DNA of 64,000 nucleotides, taken from Alteromonas salexigens (GTDB taxonomy: Bacteria; Pseudomonadota; Gammaproteobacteria; Enterobacterales; Alteromonadaceae). The position numbers were made by a program, and so were the translations under genes. The notes under the pieces are model-generated. The model searched no databases. It saw only the letters and a program-made list of their open reading frames with translations, and was not told the origin of the DNA. The stretch is from the NCBI RefSeq assembly GCF_025628895.1, contig NZ_JAOTJC010000007.1:1-64000 (forward strand), in the 5' to 3' direction. Of this stretch, positions 30,829 through 39,334 are shown one piece after another. Numbering within the stretch: the stretch's first letter is position 1; every line of letters begins with the position of its first letter.

Positions 30829-31096
30829 AATTGCCTCATTTATACGTTAAAAGCTTATGAGATGGAGCTGTTGAAGGGTGATGTCTACCGAGTCAACTCA
30901 TCCATGTCAGTACTATGAGATCTACTAGTTGGAAAGTAACTTTTTAGATCATACTTTAGGATAAGATTTTTGAAATTACCTGACCATTTTCGTGTTAAGG
31001 CAACTCGCTTTGTCTTATCTCTTATTGTTACTTAACGATCTCTTCCTCAATAAGCGTCGTAGGTTAAACGCCGACTCTGCAGCTTAAGGTAAATAT

Positions 31097-32557
31097 CTAT
31101 CTTAGGGCGTCCAGCTTCGCCATAGCTCCACGATACCAGAATGCCAGCGGGCTGGTCAATTTATCACCTCTCAAGTCCATCGTATGAAGCTTCTCAATTA
31201 CCTCACGTGTTAGCTCAATGGGAGCATGAAGAGCGCTCTCTAATGCCCCAAACTCAATATGCGTCACTTGCAGCGCGCCTGTACTACCAACGTCGGCGTG
31301 GAAAGTCACTACAATGTCACCCATGTGGGTGCTATTAAGTTTAGTATCTTCTACATTAATTGCTAACCATGTACGCGAACCTGATCTGGAGTGACCATGC
31401 AAATTTAGTTTTCGAAAGCTGATTGTTGCGGCATGCGCAGTGTTAGGGGGTATGGCAAAGTTAGTAGCTAAAAGGCGAGTCTGCCATGAAACGGGACAGA
31501 GTTCGGCGTCGGCCGCCTCCCTAGTGAGTTCTGCGTCTTGTAAACTCGACTGTAATACCGTGATTAAGTCGTTTATCACCGCGTTGTCATGGTTAGTCAA
31601 CCCACTATACGTATTTCCGCACCTTACTCCGTGCTGGGTAATGCGCATAAAATTACAAAGGGTGTTGCGTCCCGAAGCAATAAAGCACTGCACGGGAATA
31701 TGGGGTTGGCGGTCAGGCGAATAAAACTCGAGCGACACGCCTGATTTGTCCCAGTTAATTGCTAAAGGAAACTGTTTAAAAGTCTCACCATTTGATTTAA
31801 ATCCAGATACCTGGATAAAAGCCCTCGCGCCGTCCTCTTTTTCATGACCGCCGGTAACCCTCAGGGACACACCTTGAGAGCGCAGTGATGCTACCTGCGC
31901 TTTAGGTTCAACGGGCTGTTTAGGCATAGCGGGGGCAGTATTGCCGACAAACACACTTTGGTTTTTTTGTACTTTCGACCAGTGTTGCTTTTTGTGCTCC
32001 AGTTCGTTAACCACCCGAAAAGCTTTTACATGTTTCTGCTCAACTACCCGAATGACACTATCGTACTCACCGCCATCTACCACCTGATTAAAAGAAGCAG
32101 GGCCGGTTAATTTCCATACGTCATTGGACGGCCGCTGCTCCAGGTTATCAAGTATGCGATGCCAGATTGCCTTCAGGCCTGGGTTACCCGCCTTGCACGA
32201 GATCATTCCGTTCCAAATACCACCGTGCCATTTTCGCATAAGCACTAGTTCGTCATTATCTGGCAACAGGTCAATGACCGCGGCTGAACATTCAGTGCCT
32301 GCGTCTATATAAAATCCACCATTCGCCAGACAATAAGCGACCCTGAAGATATCAGATTGCATGGCCGGCAACGCGGCCTCGTTGAACAAACTGGCCACGT
32401 GTGCCCCGTATTCCTGTTCAATAAAGTCGCTTGCTGTTTTGGTATTGAACAGTAACATTTCAGCCTGAGGATTATTTTCCTTCCAGGTATTACGTAGTTG
32501 TGCGATATCCGGTGGGAGGTTCTGCTGATTCCAAAACTGAATTACTTTATAACTCAC
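31097..32557 (-). CDS. GT32-like glycosyltransferase with shared C-terminal modules
   Basis: 486 residues. Residues 1-150 match the sugar-binding region of GT32 (Gly_transf_sug/TcdA-TcdB-like) enzymes: VIQFWNQQNLPPD, MQSDIFRVAYCLANGGFYIDAGTEC. The metal-binding D-D is represented by Asp-Ala-Gly, a variant form. Residues about 225-486 hold two beta-rich modules shared with the coiled-coil protein at 19179-21305 (LEFYSPDRQPHIPV, CFIASGR, ISFRKLNLHG, LHTMDLRGDKL). It probably transfers one sugar. The ATG lies inside the end of the upstream WcbI-like gene (11-bp overlap), so translation is coupled. Confidence 0.75.
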   Translation of the reverse strand: MSYKVIQFWNQQNLPPDIAQLRNTWKENNPQAEMLLFNTKTASDFIEQEYGAHVASLFNEAALPAMQSDIFRVAYCLANGGFYIDAGTECSAAVIDLLPDNDELVLMRKWHGGIWNGMISCKAGNPGLKAIWHRILDNLEQRPSNDVWKLTGPASFNQVVDGGEYDSVIRVVEQKHVKAFRVVNELEHKKQHWSKVQKNQSVFVGNTAPAMPKQPVEPKAQVASLRSQGVSLRVTGGHEKEDGARAFIQVSGFKSNGETFKQFPLAINWDKSGVSLEFYSPDRQPHIPVQCFIASGRNTLCNFMRITQHGVRCGNTYSGLTNHDNAVINDLITVLQSSLQDAELTREAADAELCPVSWQTRLLATNFAIPPNTAHAATISFRKLNLHGHSRSGSRTWLAINVEDTKLNSTHMGDIVVTFHADVGSTGALQVTHIEFGALESALHAPIELTREVIEKLHTMDLRGDKLTSPLAFWYRGAMAKLDALR

Positions 32558-33419
32558 GGTATTTATCCTTCAGGAAGTCAGCATTTTTATCGTAAATTTC
32601 ATAAAAATATGCCACCAATTCCGAGTTAGAATATTCACAGGCACCTCCCAGCTGAATTTTGGCGCCGTCGATAGCGAGTAATTTCTGCCCTTTTGATTTT
32701 TTCTGAGTAGGCAGGGTCAACCCCAACCCCGGAGGCGGTACAGGGATCAGCAAGTCGAGAGGCTCATGTGGCTTTTCGGGTAATGAGGCGTAAATGTTCT
32801 CATTAAATACATCTCTGCAAATACGCACTGCGTATTCGTACAACAAAGCCGCAGTGGGATGATTAAACGTAAAAAACATGCGTGCGGCTTTCCAGTTTTC
32901 CTCGATAAAGTCGGCAATCGGTACATCGACTTTGGCTTCACGCCTTTTCAGTTCGGCGAGCGAGGCTTGCTGTTCGTCACCGTATTCCCTGCTGTTGTAA
33001 AATTCATCTTCAAGCCACTGTACTACCTGACTTTGATCTATGCCTAACAGCCAGCCTTTCAGGATGGTCAGATTGTGGTAGTCTCCCAGCGGTCCTTTCA
33101 GGGTTCCTTCCGACGGATGTCTGATATACATCAGGTCAGGGGTATAACCACTGAAGTAGAGGTTTAGAATAGTAAACACCTTGCCGGGATAGCGTGCACG
33201 CAGTTCACATGTACGGACAAACTTACAGGGATATTTGTCGGCAATATTTTGAGTAATGATCACATCGGCTTCTTCAAACGCAGATGCATAGTCAGGCTCA
33301 TCTTTGTCTTTCAACAGATGCACAATGGGTGTTGCTGTAATTTCAAGTGTCGGAATTAGCTCAGTTAAGTACGTGGCCAACGGGCGGGCCTGGCAATTAC
33401 CTACTACTACGGCTTTCAT
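32547..33419 (-). CDS. WcbI-type polysaccharide biosynthesis protein
   Basis: 290 residues. [14 protein letters not shown] at the N-terminus and [16 protein letters not shown] further on are typical of the WcbI family, a putative acyl- or acetyltransferase of capsule loci with an SGNH-like fold. The family often has a role in modifying capsule sugars, although its reaction is poorly defined. The start overlaps the upstream acetyltransferase gene by 4 bp (ATGA) and the end overlaps the GT32-like gene by 11 bp, so three genes are tightly coupled. Confidence 0.75.
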   Translation of the reverse strand: MKAVVVGNCQARPLATYLTELIPTLEITATPIVHLLKDKDEPDYASAFEEADVIITQNIADKYPCKFVRTCELRARYPGKVFTILNLYFSGYTPDLMYIRHPSEGTLKGPLGDYHNLTILKGWLLGIDQSQVVQWLEDEFYNSREYGDEQQASLAELKRREAKVDVPIADFIEENWKAARMFFTFNHPTAALLYEYAVRICRDVFNENIYASLPEKPHEPLDLLIPVPPPGLGLTLPTQKKSKGQKLLAIDGAKIQLGGACEYSNSELVAYFYEIYDKNADFLKDKYREL

Positions 33420-34204
33420 TGTCTCTCCTTAAACCACTTGGCATCTACAGCCTGATAGTTACACAAACCAACCTCGCCTTTTGCAATTTTTTCGCTAGCG
33501 CTACCGATGAAATCCTCCACCTGTACGTCAGTGCGCTGCCCCTGTATTAAACCCGCCAGTTCGTAATTCCACCACTGAAGGCTGTTTAACTTCTCAATTA
33601 CCCCGTCTTCGAAGCGGTACTTTATCACTCGGGCTGGCGTGCCGCCGACTATCGCGTAAGGAGGAACGTCACGGGTTACCGTGGACTTCGCTGCCACAAT
33701 GGCACCGTCACCTATATTTACTCCCCTGGCAAGGGTGACATCTTCACCTAACCACACATCATTACCGATTGTCACAGGTAGATGATTTTTAGGCTCTGCG
33801 TTAGCACACTGCTGGAACTTCAGCGACTGTTGATCTTTCAGATATTGCTGACAAATGATAAAAGTCGGGTCGTAGGTTATCGACGCACTGGTAAACCGGC
33901 TTTTCGGGTGGTCTGGTCCCATCACGTTAACCCGCGCACCAATCGAGCAATACCTGCCCACCTTGGTATTCAGCGGTAACGGACTGCGCGAGAAGCTGTG
34001 GCTCCCCATGGAAAACAACAGTCGCCCGTTTATATAGCACGTGTAAGGTTCAATACGGACATCCGACAGATACTGTAACGACTCAGCAGGCCGGAATCGC
34101 CCTGCAACCTTATCGTCGCCTTTAGGGGAAAAATATACCCGCTTTTCATTGAGTTCGGTGAGAAGAGCATCAGTCACCTGAATCTGTTGGCGGCTCATGT
34201 GCAA
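33416..34204 (-). CDS. Hexapeptide-repeat acetyltransferase (CatB/XAT-like)
   Basis: 262 residues. A left-handed beta-helix acyltransferase: isoleucine-patch repeats begin near [16 protein letters not shown], and the tail has [18 protein letters not shown], then [19 protein letters not shown] and NSLQWW, all hallmarks of the XAT/CatB subgroup. It probably O- or N-acetylates a sugar of the glycan using acetyl-CoA. It is the first gene of a coupled three-gene set and starts 72 bp after the glycosyltransferase upstream ends. Confidence 0.85.
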   Translation of the reverse strand: MHMSRQQIQVTDALLTELNEKRVYFSPKGDDKVAGRFRPAESLQYLSDVRIEPYTCYINGRLLFSMGSHSFSRSPLPLNTKVGRYCSIGARVNVMGPDHPKSRFTSASITYDPTFIICQQYLKDQQSLKFQQCANAEPKNHLPVTIGNDVWLGEDVTLARGVNIGDGAIVAAKSTVTRDVPPYAIVGGTPARVIKYRFEDGVIEKLNSLQWWNYELAGLIQGQRTDVQVEDFIGSASEKIAKGEVGLCNYQAVDAKWFKERQ

Positions 34205-34276
34205 ATACCTGTTAGCTGTTTTTTTATCATAACGTTCTTTACTTATTAGTTAACGTCAATGTTACATACATTTGCT

Positions 34277-35365
34277 TCACCCCGAGACACTTTTACTGTC
34301 ATTAAGGTCTTGCAGAATAGCTTTCACTTCGGGGATATCTACCCTTTTTAGGGCACGATTAACTCGGTCTGCATGTTCAGGGGGTATCCGTTTAACCAGG
34401 TCGATAACCTCTGAGTAGCCTTTTTTAACAAAACGCCGGCCTAGGTCAACTTCACGCTGAACCGAGGGTTTACTCAGGCAACCCTGCATATATTCTGAGT
34501 ACTGCCGGTAAGACTCTTCGTCGAACGTGACTGTAGTTAAGTGGGGGAACGGGCCATAGCCGTTGCGATTACTCTTCAGCGAAGCTATACCTTCATTCTT
34601 GTGGGCCTTATTTGGTCGCCCCCGCCCCAGCAAAGACACATATTCTATCTGGCTGCGGAACATTCTGTGCACGATAAACCAGCTATCCATTGGCCCTGAT
34701 AAGGATTGCTTGCTTAGCAGCGCATGCTCTTTCCCTTCAGCTATGAATACCCCGCCGGTGACACACTTGCGCAGCAAAGCTGAATGCGTGGGGCCGTGGG
34801 GTGTCATTGCTTTTACCTTGGCCGTAGTGGACACCAACGCTTTCACATGCACATTTTTTGATAGCGCCAGTTGCTGGCTTATCGCCGGCGAGAACGGTTC
34901 GGCAGGCTCCTTTTTATTCCCCCACTGGAACACCAACACATCGAAGTCTTTAACCCTTTCTATTAGTGCTGATAACGGTTCGTTTAGGTTCTGTGGCGTA
35001 AGAAATTCATCCACATCTATAAACAAGCAGTGCGTAAACCCTGCTGCTGATGCCGACTTCAGCGCAGTCAGGTAAATAGTTGTCTGCGGATTTTTTACGG
35101 ATGAATTGAAAACATCATCGGCGTTGATGAATTCTACACGGGGCTCGTTTGCAAACACTTCCCTATAGTTTTCAGTGTTATCGCTGCAGCGATTGTAATG
35201 CACTTCAATGTGATCTACCCCTATATAAAGGTGATGGTAAAGCCATTCAGGGAGATAGGCTGCCTCATTTTTCGCAATGGCTACCAGCTTAACACTCGGC
35301 TTTTGCGGCGCCTTGTCAGTCCGTCGCAACACAACATCACGGACTTTTCGAAACAGACTTGCCAC
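34277..35365 (-). CDS. Glycosyltransferase, Glyco_tranf_2_4/GT92-like
   Basis: 362 residues. KLVAIAKNEAAYLPEWLYHHLYIGVDHIEV (described by its ends: LVAIAKNEA at residue about 26 and IGVDHIEV at about 48) is the opening of the PF13704-type GT-A fold. CLFIDVDEFL supplies the D-D metal site (about residue 118). KAMTPHGPTHS and WFIVHRMFRSQ-EY complete the family pattern. It probably transfers a sugar in the cytoplasm. It ends 72 bp before the acetyltransferase and starts 3 bp after the upstream sulfotransferase stop. Confidence 0.82.
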   Translation of the reverse strand: MASLFRKVRDVVLRRTDKAPQKPSVKLVAIAKNEAAYLPEWLYHHLYIGVDHIEVHYNRCSDNTENYREVFANEPRVEFINADDVFNSSVKNPQTTIYLTALKSASAAGFTHCLFIDVDEFLTPQNLNEPLSALIERVKDFDVLVFQWGNKKEPAEPFSPAISQQLALSKNVHVKALVSTTAKVKAMTPHGPTHSALLRKCVTGGVFIAEGKEHALLSKQSLSGPMDSWFIVHRMFRSQIEYVSLLGRGRPNKAHKNEGIASLKSNRNGYGPFPHLTTVTFDEESYRQYSEYMQGCLSKPSVQREVDLGRRFVKKGYSEVIDLVKRIPPEHADRVNRALKRVDIPEVKAILQDLNDSKSVSG

Positions 35366-35368
35366 TGC

Positions 35369-36334
35369 TTACACTGCCGTATCTTCAAATAAGACTTGCT
35401 CGGTTTCCCGACAAATAAACTTAACAGTGCTTCCCGCTTCGATATTGTCAGCGTAGCGATAGCTGAGTCCCACATAACCATTTCTGTGAATTGCTCTTTC
35501 CTTTGCCAACGGTCGGTAAGAGGCAAAAGAAGTCTGATCTACAATCTGCTCATTTACGACCACATTTGCTGTAATCGCTTCCTCTTGTTCGAAGCAGGCA
35601 GCCCAGCCATTAAACTGACGCCCCTTATCTTTAGGATCAACATGTAAATGACCGCTTCTGACGAAGGGGACGTCGTTCTGTAGGGCGTGCTTTTGTCTTT
35701 CGAAACGCTTAAGTGCATATTCGTACAAGGCAAAGTCTTGTTGATTCATTTTTTGAATCAGCGCCAGCTCCTCTGCAGATAACTGGTAGGCGTGCTGATT
35801 TTTGCGCTCATTTTTATTAATTTCCAGGAACTCAACCGAGGTGCCATAGTACTGATTGAATACCTTCAGCGACTCTGAGAATTGCTCAGTGATACCAATA
35901 AAACCAATGGCGTCGTGCCAGATTCCATTGAGTGCTTTTGACTGCATATTGGCAAAACGTCTTTCGCGGATAAAGTCAGCAAAACTTCCCTCGTAACCAT
36001 GGAGCCGGGAAAAGTGTTCGTAGTGAGACCGCACTTGCTGAGCCGGATTGCGAACAAAAGTCACCACACTGCGAGCAGGAAAGAAAGGTGCATACTTCGG
36101 ATAAATAAAGTGACCTGACAGGAATTTAGCGTGCTGCTGCACAGCACGTCCGGCCATATGCCGGTCCTTGAGTTGGTACTCGTACTTCAGGATATCCTGA
36201 TGGGTTTCCTGGGCGCCCGCGCCGTAATCATAATAAGTGGCCTCGGTACCAAAGTAACGTTCCGCGGCCACCCTAAAGCTGGAACCCGCCGTTTTTGGAA
36301 TATGGATAAAATATAAAGGAGAAGTAATACTCAT
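35369..36334 (-). CDS. Sulfotransferase with C-terminal GWA-like domain
   Basis: 321 residues from the ATG at 36334, which has AGAGAA about 5 bp upstream. A TTG frame extends to 36352 but is less likely. IHIPKTAGSSF near residue 9 is the canonical PAPS P-loop of Sulfotransfer_2 enzymes, and VVTFVRNPAQQVRSHYEHF is the 3'-phosphate site. From about residue 220 a beta-rich appendage has FNGWAACFEQEE, then YRPLAKERAIHRNGYVGLSY, a degenerate version of the GWA domain found elsewhere in this locus. It probably sulfates the locus glycan. Confidence 0.83.
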   Translation of the reverse strand: MSITSPLYFIHIPKTAGSSFRVAAERYFGTEATYYDYGAGAQETHQDILKYEYQLKDRHMAGRAVQQHAKFLSGHFIYPKYAPFFPARSVVTFVRNPAQQVRSHYEHFSRLHGYEGSFADFIRERRFANMQSKALNGIWHDAIGFIGITEQFSESLKVFNQYYGTSVEFLEINKNERKNQHAYQLSAEELALIQKMNQQDFALYEYALKRFERQKHALQNDVPFVRSGHLHVDPKDKGRQFNGWAACFEQEEAITANVVVNEQIVDQTSFASYRPLAKERAIHRNGYVGLSYRYADNIEAGSTVKFICRETEQVLFEDTAV

Positions 36335-36355
36335 AGGTTCTCTAGAATTCAATAA

Positions 36356-38650
36356 TCAACGCAGAGAGAAGTTTTCATGCGTCAGAGATAAGTTCGGATT
36401 ATACGCGGGATCGTTGTCTAACAGTTCAGCCCATGACTTTCTCATAAAATCAGATTCACCGTTAAACCGTTTTATCTTTTCCGGGCTGTCTTCTTCACCG
36501 CGACTAATAGATTCATGATGGTACAGTTCTGCCCAAGGGGTAAATACGTTTTGGTAGCCTGCAGTCAGCACTTTCAGACAGAAATCAACGTCATTAAATG
36601 CCACTGTGAGGTCTTGTTCGTTTAACCCATTTACCTGCTGATACACTGTTTTGCGTACCAGCAGACAGGCAGCGGTCACCGCAGATACGTTCTGCACTAA
36701 GTGCAGGCGTGTAAAGTAGCCTGGTTCATGTTTAGAAAAGTACTTATGTGAATGTCCCGCAACGCCACCTATGCCAAGGATCACGCCTGCATGCTGAATC
36801 GTGTCATTTGCGTAAAAGAGTTTGGCCCCCACACAACCTATGTCTGGCCGTATAGCGTGTGACACCATTTCTGTGAGCCACTCTGGGGTTATCACCTCAA
36901 TATCGTTATTTACCAGCCCGATGACCTCACCTTGCGCGTGACTTACTGCAAAGTTGTTAATTGCGGAATAATTAAAGGGTTGGTCCCATTTAAGCAAGGT
37001 GAAATTGCTGTACTGTTGCTGGTACTTTTCGAATAGTGCCAGCGTATCTTCACAGGTAGTCTGATTATCCACAACCAGCACTTCATAGTGCTTGTAGGTT
37101 GTAAGACGGTAGATAGAATCCAGACACTGCTTAAGAATGTCATACCCATCGCGTGTAGGAATAATGAGGCTTACCAAGGGTGCAGGTTCCGGAATCGGCC
37201 AGCACACCTTATATGTATTCGGGTAGCGCCCTAACTCTGCCGTTGCACCAGGGTGATTGCTATTCAGGTAGTCAGAGACCGCCGTCAGTCCGGCTTCTGA
37301 GGTATAGCTTTTTGCTGAAGCATCCGCGGCAGTAGAATTCTCAATGACACGCCAGTGATAAAGGATATACGGCAGGTGAACAATATTGTCTGCTGTTAAG
37401 TGCGCCGTCGCCCGCAACAGCAAGTCATGATCCTGTGACCCTTCTACGCCTTCCCTGAAGCCCCCTATTTGCTCCAAAAGCTGGCGCTTCATCGCAACAG
37501 GGTGACAAATGTAATTTTGGCTTAGCAGTAAATCGCGGTTCCAGTCGGGTTTGAAGTGCGGCTGATGGCGCTGACCTGCCTCATCAATTTTATCTTCATC
37601 CGCATATACAAGCTTCACATCCTGATTTTCATGGATAGCCGCAGCAAACAGCTCCAGTGTATAGTCGGCCAGCATATCGTCATGGTCCAGCAACAGCACA
37701 AAGTCCATCTCGGCCAGGGCCAGTGCTGCATTGCTAGACTTTGAGATATGTCCGTTAGTTTGTAAACATTGTAATTTTACTTTTTCCGGATACTGGCGCT
37801 GAAAGTCATGTAATACATCCAGCGTCGCCTGACTGGTGGAGGCATCATCTGCAATGCATAGCTCCCAGTTACTATAGGTTTGTCTCACCACCGACTGCAA
37901 ACATTCTGACAACAAATCCGGATCGGTGTTATACGTGGGCAGCACAACCGAAAAGCCTGTCTGGCCAGTGAGTTTTGTATGGCGCCGGGCCTTTTCCAGA
38001 AGTTTCTTTTCATCCAGTCTGCGCCACGCAGCATAACTTTTCTCTGTGTGCGTAGCGGAAAAGGTTTCATCGTAGAGGGCAGCTAACGCCAGTTGTCTGG
38101 AGACATTACCCTCGAACCGGGTACCCACCATTGCGTTAATTTCTTTCGCTGACCCGCTTTCAATCTCGCTGTGCAGCTTAACAACGCGCTCTGTGAGTGA
38201 TCGTTTGGCAAGATAGGCCGGCACCTTGATTAACAAGCAGGTATTTAGCTCAAAACGGGTTTCAGACTCACAAGGGTCAAAGCGAATATGGCTGACAGCC
38301 TGCTTTAAAAAAAATATGCGATTCACAAACTTCTGACTGGTCCACGGCACATCCTTCACCTCAAGCTCGCCATTCTTGTAGTGGATATAAATTCGCCCCA
38401 ACTGCGACTCATGGTTTTCTTCGGTCAGCTTAATTCGCAACATGTACCAGCCTCGATTAAAGCGGCGACCAAATACAGACTTTGCCGGGTAAAGCAGAAA
38501 CTGCGGATCATTACCCTGAGTTTGCCAACGAGTACCTGTGCGCTCTGAGCCTAGCTGCTCAAGCTGGTGATGGGGAACAATGGTTATTTTTTTGGCAAAT
38601 CTTACTGCCAGGCGTTTCAGATTGGCAGGACTGAGAAATTTAGAAATCAA
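36356..38650 (-). CDS. Bifunctional GT2-GT2 glycosyltransferase
   Basis: 764 residues. The N-terminal 190 residues contain RGWYMLRIKL and a beta-rich region often attached to O-antigen transferases. Residues about 225-440 are a first GT2 domain (SVVLPTYNTDPDLL, ADDASTS, LLLDHDDML, SQDHDLLLR). Residues about 485-740 are a second GT2 domain (SLIIPTRDG, VLVVDNQT, GLVNNDIEVI, FNDVDFCLKV). Such RfbF/RgpF-like double transferases build repeating rhamnan or similar backbones. It is the first gene of a tight run that continues to 31097. Confidence 0.88.
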   Translation of the reverse strand: MISKFLSPANLKRLAVRFAKKITIVPHHQLEQLGSERTGTRWQTQGNDPQFLLYPAKSVFGRRFNRGWYMLRIKLTEENHESQLGRIYIHYKNGELEVKDVPWTSQKFVNRIFFLKQAVSHIRFDPCESETRFELNTCLLIKVPAYLAKRSLTERVVKLHSEIESGSAKEINAMVGTRFEGNVSRQLALAALYDETFSATHTEKSYAAWRRLDEKKLLEKARRHTKLTGQTGFSVVLPTYNTDPDLLSECLQSVVRQTYSNWELCIADDASTSQATLDVLHDFQRQYPEKVKLQCLQTNGHISKSSNAALALAEMDFVLLLDHDDMLADYTLELFAAAIHENQDVKLVYADEDKIDEAGQRHQPHFKPDWNRDLLLSQNYICHPVAMKRQLLEQIGGFREGVEGSQDHDLLLRATAHLTADNIVHLPYILYHWRVIENSTAADASAKSYTSEAGLTAVSDYLNSNHPGATAELGRYPNTYKVCWPIPEPAPLVSLIIPTRDGYDILKQCLDSIYRLTTYKHYEVLVVDNQTTCEDTLALFEKYQQQYSNFTLLKWDQPFNYSAINNFAVSHAQGEVIGLVNNDIEVITPEWLTEMVSHAIRPDIGCVGAKLFYANDTIQHAGVILGIGGVAGHSHKYFSKHEPGYFTRLHLVQNVSAVTAACLLVRKTVYQQVNGLNEQDLTVAFNDVDFCLKVLTAGYQNVFTPWAELYHHESISRGEEDSPEKIKRFNGESDFMRKSWAELLDNDPAYNPNLSLTHENFSLR

Positions 38651-38824
38651 GGCGACAGTAACTCATGGTTGTTCGAACAGAAATGACGGGAGTATCTGAT
38701 ACTCGCAATAAATACGTTAAGTCGAAGAATTGTAACTTATTTAAAAGGGAAGTCATATGCTCTCGTGATTATCCTGACGCGCAGTGCAAACATTGAGATG
38801 CTCGATATTAGGGCATTAGCAACG

Positions 38825-38950
38825 TTAAGGTGTAGGACAAGTTGTGGGCGTATTCCCAAAAATCACAAACATGCTCAGGTCGGGTTTATTGTTTCTTACA
38901 AATACTTGAGCTGGTGTCATCATTCCATAATTGGTAAGTAGGTGCGCCAA
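38825..38950 (-). pseudogene. Possible transposase C-terminal remnant
   Basis: About 41 codons open on the minus strand, containing LLTNYGMMTPAQVFVRNN and ending in TAA. The upstream in-frame codons (SLAALYSDALP) are separated by a TAA stop. The MTPAQVF type of ending occurs in DDE transposases. The family cannot be assigned and a chance match is possible. Confidence 0.25.
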
Positions 38951-38958
38951 TTATGGAA
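38923..38958. repeat. Perfect 12-bp inverted repeat
   Basis: TTCCATAATTGG at 38923-38934 and CCAATTATGGAA at 38947-38958 are exact reverse complements separated by 12 bases. There is no T-run on either side, so it is unlikely to be a terminator. It could be an operator or part of a decayed mobile element. Confidence 0.75.
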
Positions 38959-39334
38959 GAGCGTCAGAGTAAAGCGCCGCAAGCGACGTCGGTGACCTAT
39001 GTGCATCGAGAGTAGCGCCCAGCTCCTGAAGTCATCACGAATCTAAGACATACTCGCCAAGCGTATCGCGTGATCGGCAGTCCGGCGGGAGCCGGAACCA
39101 TTTTTTATATCATCACGAACGATACTCTTGCGATTTTACCCTGCGCACTATCGCGCAATGCGCATAATGAAGGGCGTTAACCCAGTTAATTACCAGCATC
39201 CTAAACGTCCACTAGGAATGCAACAAAAGAGCATGTTGCTATCCCAAACCTTTTGGACAGGCAACTTGGTGACCGCGCCAATTCAGGTTGGTTTGATCAA
39301 AAACAACTAATTTCAGATACTCACAAGCCTTTTG

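Larger units (their letters stand above)
38651..39334. other. Decayed intergenic region with perfect inverted repeat
   Basis: 684 bp with no intact gene. A short minus-strand open stretch at 38825-38950 contains NYGMMTPAQVF, reminiscent of transposase C-termini, but it is broken upstream by a stop. A perfect 12-bp inverted repeat overlaps its start. The weak plus-strand ORF at 39128-39310 has no recognisable feature. The stretch probably also holds the promoter of the glycosyltransferase gene ending the locus, which I could not place. Confidence 0.4.

Noticed and set aside
39128..39310. 60-codon plus-strand frame in the decayed region
   Set aside because: NYQHPKRPLG looked like a transposase or integrase tail, but no flanking similarity supports it and it has no ribosome-binding site.
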